The notes under the pieces were generated by a model. The model did no database searches. It saw only the letters and a program-made list of their open reading frames with translations, and was not told the DNA's origin. From NCBI GenBank assembly GCA_946480525.1, contig CAMLLA010000130.1:1-9913 (forward strand): a DNA stretch of 9,913 bases, read 5' to 3'. A program made the position numbers and the translations under genes. This stretch comes from an uncultured Asticcacaulis sp. GTDB lineage: Bacteria > Pseudomonadota > Alphaproteobacteria > Caulobacterales > Caulobacteraceae. Shown here one piece after another: positions 6,392 to 9,913 of this stretch. The first letter of the stretch is position 1. Each line of letters begins with the position of its first letter.

Positions 6392-6444
6392 AAAACAAAA
6401 ACTTAGATCGGAATGGCGTTTCCACCTAAACCCATTCCGATCTA
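6392..6444 (-). terminator. Intrinsic terminator of fba, stem includes the stop codon
   Basis: TAGATCGGAATGG (6404-6416) and CCATTCCGATCTA (6432-6444) form a perfect 13-bp stem with a 15-nt loop. In the direction of fba transcription the stem is followed by AG, then five T, G and four T (6401-6392), a good U-tract. The stop codon TAG (6442-6444) lies within the stem itself. Confidence 0.85.
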
Positions 6445-7497
6445 GCCTTTGACGCTTTCGGCGGCGTAGAACTGGGCCATGGCGGTCAGGCCGACCGGCT
6501 TGATCTTTGGGGCCTGGCCGGCGGCGCCGAACTGCTCGAAGCGCTCTTCGCAGACCTTTTCCATCATGGCGTAGGCCGGCTTGAAATAGGTGCGCGGGTC
6601 GAAGACCGACGGCTGTTCCTTGAACACCTTGCGGATGCCGGCTGTGATAGCCAGGCGCAGGTCCGTGTCGATATTGATCTTGCGCACGCCCATCTTGATG
6701 GCCTTTTGCAGTTCTTCTATTGGCACGCCCCAGGTCTGGGGGATTTCCCCGCCATATTCGTTGATCAGGTCCTGGAGTTCCTGCGGAACGGACGATGAAC
6801 CGTGCATGACCAGGTGCGTGTTCGGCAGGCGCTTGTGAATCTCGGTGATGATATTCATGGCCAGGACTTCGCCGTCCGGCTTGCGCGTGAACTTGTAGGC
6901 GCCATGGCTGGTCCCCATGGCGATGGCAAGCGCATCGACATTGGTGCGGGCAACGAAATCCACCGCCTGGTCCGGGTCGGTCAGCAGTTGCGAATGGTCG
7001 AGTACACCTTCGGCGCCGTGGCCGTCCTCGGCTTCGCCCATGCCGGTTTCCAGGCTGCCGAGCACGCCCAGTTCGCCTTCGACCGAGACGCCACAGGCGT
7101 GAGCCATTTCGACGACCTTGGCCGTCACGTCGACATTATATTCATAGTCGGCGGGCGTCTTGGCGTCGGCCTTAAGCGAACCGTCCATCATGACGGACGT
7201 GAAGCCGTGCTGGATGGCGGAGGCGCAGGTGGACACCGAGTTGCCGTGATCCTGGTGCATGCAAAGCGGAATTTCGGGATAGATTTCGACCAGCGCATTG
7301 ATCATGCGCTTGAGCATCAGGTCGTTGGAATAGGCGCGGGCGCCGCGCGAAGCCTGGATTATGACCGGCGACTGGACCTTGCGGGCGGCCTCCATGATGG
7401 CCAGGCCCTGTTCCATGTTGTTGATATTGAATGCCGGCATGCCGTAGCCGTTTTCGGCGGCATGGTCCAACAGCTGACGCAGACTGATACGAGCCAT
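6442..7497 (-). CDS. fba: Class II fructose-bisphosphate aldolase
   Basis: A 351-residue cytoplasmic zinc aldolase that interconverts fructose 1,6-bisphosphate with glyceraldehyde 3-phosphate and dihydroxyacetone phosphate, in glycolysis and gluconeogenesis. Motifs: GMPAFNINN (19-27); HQDHG (81-85), holding the catalytic Asp83 and zinc ligand His84; VEGELGVLG (139-147); GTSHGAYKF with His198; MHGSSS with His232; and KINIDTD (273-279) in the phosphate-binding region. Length and motifs fit the 'Calvin-cycle subtype' of class II aldolases found in many alphaproteobacteria. ATG at 7497 is preferred over an upstream in-frame start because GGGAAG (7506-7511) precedes it by 8 nt and the family begins MA-[RL]-I-x-L-R-Q. 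It is third in the run gap-pgk-fba, 291 nt after pgk, and its stop codon lies within its own terminator. Confidence 0.96.
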   Translation of the reverse strand: MARISLRQLLDHAAENGYGMPAFNINNMEQGLAIMEAARKVQSPVIIQASRGARAYSNDLMLKRMINALVEIYPEIPLCMHQDHGNSVSTCASAIQHGFTSVMMDGSLKADAKTPADYEYNVDVTAKVVEMAHACGVSVEGELGVLGSLETGMGEAEDGHGAEGVLDHSQLLTDPDQAVDFVARTNVDALAIAMGTSHGAYKFTRKPDGEVLAMNIITEIHKRLPNTHLVMHGSSSVPQELQDLINEYGGEIPQTWGVPIEELQKAIKMGVRKINIDTDLRLAITAGIRKVFKEQPSVFDPRTYFKPAYAMMEKVCEERFEQFGAAGQAPKIKPVGLTAMAQFYAAESVKG

Positions 7498-7549
7498 TCT
7501 ATAGTCTTCCCTCTTTCGCGGCACGCTTTGGTGGTCTGCAAATGCCCGT

Positions 7550-7605
7550 CTTCCTGCGTTCCAGTGCTCACGTACTCAAGTACGCTCCGCTCCGGTACTC
7601 GGAAG
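7550..7605. repeat. Hyphenated palindromic repeat in the fba leader
   Basis: CTTCC (7550-7554)/GGAAG (7601-7605) and CGTACT (7571-7576)/AGTACG (7579-7584) are two dyads with exactly the same centre between 7577 and 7578. The GTRCTC hexamer recurs directly at 7564, 7572 and 7595. This looks like a member of a dispersed palindromic repeat family; similar sequences are familiar to me in proteobacterial intergenic DNA, but I cannot name the family with certainty. Confidence 0.5.
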
Positions 7606-7617
7606 CCACACATTTTC

Positions 7618-7622
7618 GACTC
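7618..7622. promoter_or_regulatory. GANTC site in the fba leader
   Basis: GACTC lies 121 nt upstream of the fba start and 13 nt from the palindromic repeat. Long intergenic repeats associated with CcrM sites have been described in Caulobacter; whether this is one of them is not decidable from one copy. Confidence 0.35.
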
Positions 7623-7788
7623 ACCACAGCGCACCTTTGGCTGTGATTGGGTTCCGTCGGATGTGGCCTCCGCTCGGATCCCGGTGATTTTTGCAGGCGT
7701 GGCCTTTTGACCTGTTTTGCACCCGCGAAATATAAGTTTTAAATAGTGTTGTCGTTTCAGGCCCCCGCCATGCAAGACCTGTACCGAC

Positions 7789-8985
7789 CTATTTCTCCAG
7801 TGCAGCGACGCCCGGCAACGCCTTACCTTCCATCCATTCCAGGAAGGCTCCGCCCGCGGTCGAGACGAAGGTCATATCTTCGCTCACGCCGGCGTGGTTC
7901 AGCGCGGCCACGGTGTCGCCACCGCCTGCCACGGCCACCAGCTTACCGGATTTTGTTTGCGACGCAGCAAATTTCGCGGCCGCGACGGTTGCCGCATCGA
8001 AGGGTGGCAATTCGAACACACCCAGGGGCCCGTTCCAGATCAGGGTCTTCGACTCACTCATGACCGTTTTCAACTGTTCAACCGTCTTCGGGCCTGCGTC
8101 GAAAATCTTGTCTTCGGCCGACAGGGGGGCGCCAAGGTCTTGCGTGCGGTTTTCGGCATTGGCCTTGAACGCCTGCGCTACGACGACGTCAACCGGCAGC
8201 AGGATCTTGCAGCCCTTGTCTTCGGCTTCCTTGAGGATTTCAAGTGCCGTATCCTTCAGGTCCTTTTCGCACAAGGAGCCGCCGATATCGTGGCCCTGGG
8301 CATAAAGGAAGGTGTTGGCCATGCCGCCACCGATCGCCAGCGCGTCCAGCTTGCCGACCAGGTTCTTGAGCAGGTCCAGCTTGGTCGAGACCTTGGAACC
8401 GCCGACAATGCCGAGCGTCGGACGCTGCGGGGAGCCCAGTGCGGCATCGAGCGCCTGCAATTCACGCTTCATCGACTCGCCGGCATAGGCGGGCAAAAGG
8501 TGCGCCACGCCTTCGGTCGAGGCATGGGCGCGGTGAGCCGCAGAGAAGGCGTCATTGACATAGATGTCGCCCAGGGCCGCCAGCTGTTTGGCGAACTCGG
8601 GATCATTCGTTTCTTCACCGGCGTGGAAGCGGACGTTTTCAAGCAGGGCCACGCTGCCGGCGGGCAGGAGCTTCAGCAGATCGGCGGCATCAGGACCGAC
8701 GCAGTCCTTGGCAAAACCGACCGTGACACCCAGCAGTTCCGACAGGGGACCGGCGACGGGGCGCAGCGACATTTCCGGCACGACCTTGCCCTTGGGGCGG
8801 TCGAAGTGGGCCAGAAGCGCCACCTTGGCGCCCAGTTTCGTCAGCTTTTCGATTGTCGGGACGGCGACTTTCAGACGCGTATCGTCGGTGATGCGGCCGT
8901 TTTCCATCGGGACGTTGAAGTCAACGCGCACCAGGGCGGTCTTGCCGGTCAGCGAGGTCAGGTCGTCGAGAGTCTTGAAAGGCAT
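7789..8985 (-). CDS. pgk: Phosphoglycerate kinase
   Basis: A 398-residue cytoplasmic enzyme that reversibly transfers phosphate from 1,3-bisphosphoglycerate to ADP, the step next to GAPDH. Motifs in order: LVRVDFNVP (18-26), AHFDRPKG (59-66), [12 protein letters not shown] (114-125), [14 protein letters not shown] (143-156), [11 protein letters not shown] (192-202), [25 protein letters not shown] (353-358, nucleotide-binding loop) and [10 protein letters not shown]. Length is normal for the family and all expected regions are present. ATG at 8985 gives the usual short N-terminus (MPFKTLDD) and has AGGA (8993-8996) 7 nt upstream; an in-frame ATG at 9030 would add 15 unusual residues and lies against the gap terminator. 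It is downstream of gap by 85 nt with a terminator-type hairpin between them. Confidence 0.97.
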   Translation of the reverse strand: MPFKTLDDLTSLTGKTALVRVDFNVPMENGRITDDTRLKVAVPTIEKLTKLGAKVALLAHFDRPKGKVVPEMSLRPVAGPLSELLGVTVGFAKDCVGPDAADLLKLLPAGSVALLENVRFHAGEETNDPEFAKQLAALGDIYVNDAFSAAHRAHASTEGVAHLLPAYAGESMKRELQALDAALGSPQRPTLGIVGGSKVSTKLDLLKNLVGKLDALAIGGGMANTFLYAQGHDIGGSLCEKDLKDTALEILKEAEDKGCKILLPVDVVVAQAFKANAENRTQDLGAPLSAEDKIFDAGPKTVEQLKTVMSESKTLIWNGPLGVFELPPFDAATVAAAKFAASQTKSGKLVAVAGGGDTVAALNHAGVSEDMTFVSTAGGAFLEWMEGKALPGVAALEK

Positions 8986-9034
8986 GTATTCATCCTGGGG
9001 AACGGGAACGCCAGGCTCCGGCCCGGCCATGTCG

Positions 9035-9064
9035 AAAAACCCCGCCGGAGCGTCTCCGGCGGGG
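9035..9064 (-). terminator. Strong intrinsic terminator or attenuator between gap and pgk
   Basis: CCCCGCCGGAG (9040-9050) and CTCCGGCGGGG (9054-9064) form a perfect 11-bp GC-rich stem with a 3-nt loop. In the gap-to-pgk direction it is followed immediately by five T (9039-9035). It starts 6 nt after the gap stop codon. Only 49 nt remain between the T-run and the pgk start. Confidence 0.88.
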
Positions 9065-9070
9065 TAAGCA

Positions 9071-9913
9071 TCAAAGGAACTTCGAGAAGGCGATAGCCGT
9101 GTCGGCCATGCGGCTCGAGAAACCCCATTCGTTGTCGTACCAGCTGAGGATACGGACCAGCTTGCCCGAAATGACCTGGGTCTGGTTGAGCGCGAAGGTC
9201 GACGACGCCGGCTCGTGGTTGAAGTCGGAGGAAACCAGCGGCTCGTTCGTGTAGGCCAGGACGCCCTTCATCGCACCGTCGCTGGCGGCGACGATGGCGG
9301 CGTTGATCTCTTCCTTGGTCACGTCGCGCGACGCGTTGAACACCAGGTCGACCGCCGACACGTTCGGCGTCGGAACGCGGATCGACGAGCCGTCGAGCTT
9401 GCCCTTCAGTTCCGGCAGGACCAGGCCCACGGCCTTGGCGGCGCCGGTCGATGTCGGGATCATGCTGAGCGCCGCGGCGCGGCCGCGATAGAGATCCTTG
9501 TGCATCTGGTCCAGCGACGGCTGGTCGTTGGTATAGGAATGGATCGTCGTCATGTAGCCCGACTCGATGCCGCACAGGTCGTTCAGCACCTTGGCGACAG
9601 GCGCCAGGCAGTTGGTGGTGCACGACGCATTCGAGATGACCATGTCCTCGGCGGTCAGGCTGGCATGGTTGACGCCGTAGACGATTGTCTTGTCGGCGCC
9701 ATCGGCCGGTGCGGAAACGATGACGCGCTTGGCGCCGGCTTCGAGGTGCGCGGCGGCCTTGTCGCGCGCGGTGAAGATGCCGGTGCATTCAAAGGCGATG
9801 TCGACCTTTAGGTCCTTGTGCGGCAACTCGGCCGGGTTCTTGATCGCCGTCACCTTGATCGGCGTATAGGTGCGGCCATTGGCGGTGATGACCAGGCTGT
9901 CGCCCTCGACCTT
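9071..9913 (-). CDS. gap: Glyceraldehyde-3-phosphate dehydrogenase (N-terminus beyond window edge)
   Basis: The C-terminal 280 residues of a type I phosphorylating GAPDH, which oxidises glyceraldehyde 3-phosphate to 1,3-bisphosphoglycerate with NAD(P). About 55 N-terminal residues, including the first half of the Rossmann fold, lie past the right edge; the first visible residues are KVEGDSLVI. Motifs seen: [23 protein letters not shown], the catalytic SNASCTTNC cysteine, [10 protein letters not shown] with the catalytic His, [19 protein letters not shown] (substrate phosphate binding), and the C-terminal [13 protein letters not shown]. The visible part has no frameshift or missing key residue. 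An internal GTG at 9853 is not the start, as the frame and homology continue upstream. Coenzyme preference cannot be judged without the N-terminus. It is first in the run gap-pgk-fba and ends at a strong hairpin. Confidence 0.97.
   Translation of the reverse strand, partial: KVEGDSLVITANGRTYTPIKVTAIKNPAELPHKDLKVDIAFECTGIFTARDKAAAHLEAGAKRVIVSAPADGADKTIVYGVNHASLTAEDMVISNASCTTNCLAPVAKVLNDLCGIESGYMTTIHSYTNDQPSLDQMHKDLYRGRAAALSMIPTSTGAAKAVGLVLPELKGKLDGSSIRVPTPNVSAVDLVFNASRDVTKEEINAAIVAASDGAMKGVLAYTNEPLVSSDFNHEPASSTFALNQTQVISGKLVRILSWYDNEWGFSSRMADTAIAFSKFL

Larger units (their letters stand above)
7498..7788 (-). promoter_or_regulatory. 291-nt pgk-fba intergenic region and fba leader
   Basis: No convincing gene here. 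Read in the fba direction it holds an AT-rich patch (about 7752-7726) that could carry an fba promoter, though I find no good -35; an inverted repeat CACAGC (7625-7630)/GCTGTG (7640-7645) with a 9-nt loop; a GANTC site; the palindromic repeat at 7550-7605; and the fba ribosome binding site GGGAAG. I see no clear pgk terminator, so pgk read-through into fba is possible. One - strand frame is open across the whole region but runs out of frame into fba and looks like chance. Confidence 0.45.

Noticed and set aside
6802..7710. 302-codon + strand open frame opposite fba and its leader
   Set aside because: It is antisense to a complete class II aldolase, and its composition is that of a reverse-strand shadow.
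7359..7775. 138-codon - strand frame covering the pgk-fba spacer and the first part of fba
   Set aside because: It overlaps fba by 139 nt in another frame, has no evident ribosome binding site or domain, and its middle is the palindromic repeat. I treated the spacer as non-coding.
8800..8809. Asp in the pgk motif HFDRPKG where many kinases have Gly
   Set aside because: I recall HFDRPKG as common in alphaproteobacterial phosphoglycerate kinases, so it does not suggest altered function.
7894..9096. 400-codon + strand open frame opposite pgk
   Set aside because: It covers pgk, whose motifs are all intact on the - strand, and its Gln/Gly/Arg-rich translation has no domain signature.

Overview
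The window looks like a chromosomal stretch from an alphaproteobacterium, most likely a member of the Caulobacteraceae. The evidence is moderately high GC with short AT-rich intergenic patches, the gene order gap-pgk-fba (as I recall it from Caulobacter), several GANTC sites (the CcrM methylation sequence) in intergenic DNA, and an intergenic hairpin element of a style common in alphaproteobacteria. An Asticcacaulis-like genome would fit the base composition, but the genus is a guess. I see no phage, insertion sequence, CRISPR array, tRNA or rRNA.

Left part (1-2253). A small conserved-type hypothetical protein with an Asn-Gly repeat at its N-terminus is followed by a DUF3617-like lipoprotein, both on the + strand. 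The lipoprotein gene converges with, and overlaps tail-to-tail, a small three-helix membrane protein on the - strand. Upstream of that membrane gene, also on the - strand, is a QueD/6-pyruvoyl-tetrahydropterin synthase family enzyme with its zinc and catalytic residues intact.

Middle (2254-5796). A divergent AT-rich control region with one GANTC site leads into a two-gene + strand operon: a DUF1800 lipoprotein, then 7 nt later a Tat-exported DUF1501 protein. The two families are a recurring but functionally uncharacterised exported pair. DUF1501 keeps Asp/His motifs that look like metal ligands of the alkaline-phosphatase superfamily. The operon ends at a hairpin that also serves the convergent EF-hand gene. 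This pair is the best candidate here for a poorly described biological system.

Right part (5797-9913). All genes are on the - strand. Read in transcription order they are gap (N-terminus beyond the right edge), pgk, fba and a periplasmic EF-hand protein. The first three encode consecutive or near-consecutive steps of lower glycolysis/gluconeogenesis. The control signals between them are notable: an 11-bp GC-rich terminator hairpin between gap and pgk with only about 50 nt left before the pgk start; a 291-nt leader before fba carrying a symmetric palindromic repeat and a GANTC site; and a 13-bp terminator stem that includes the fba stop codon and adjoins a second bulged hairpin.
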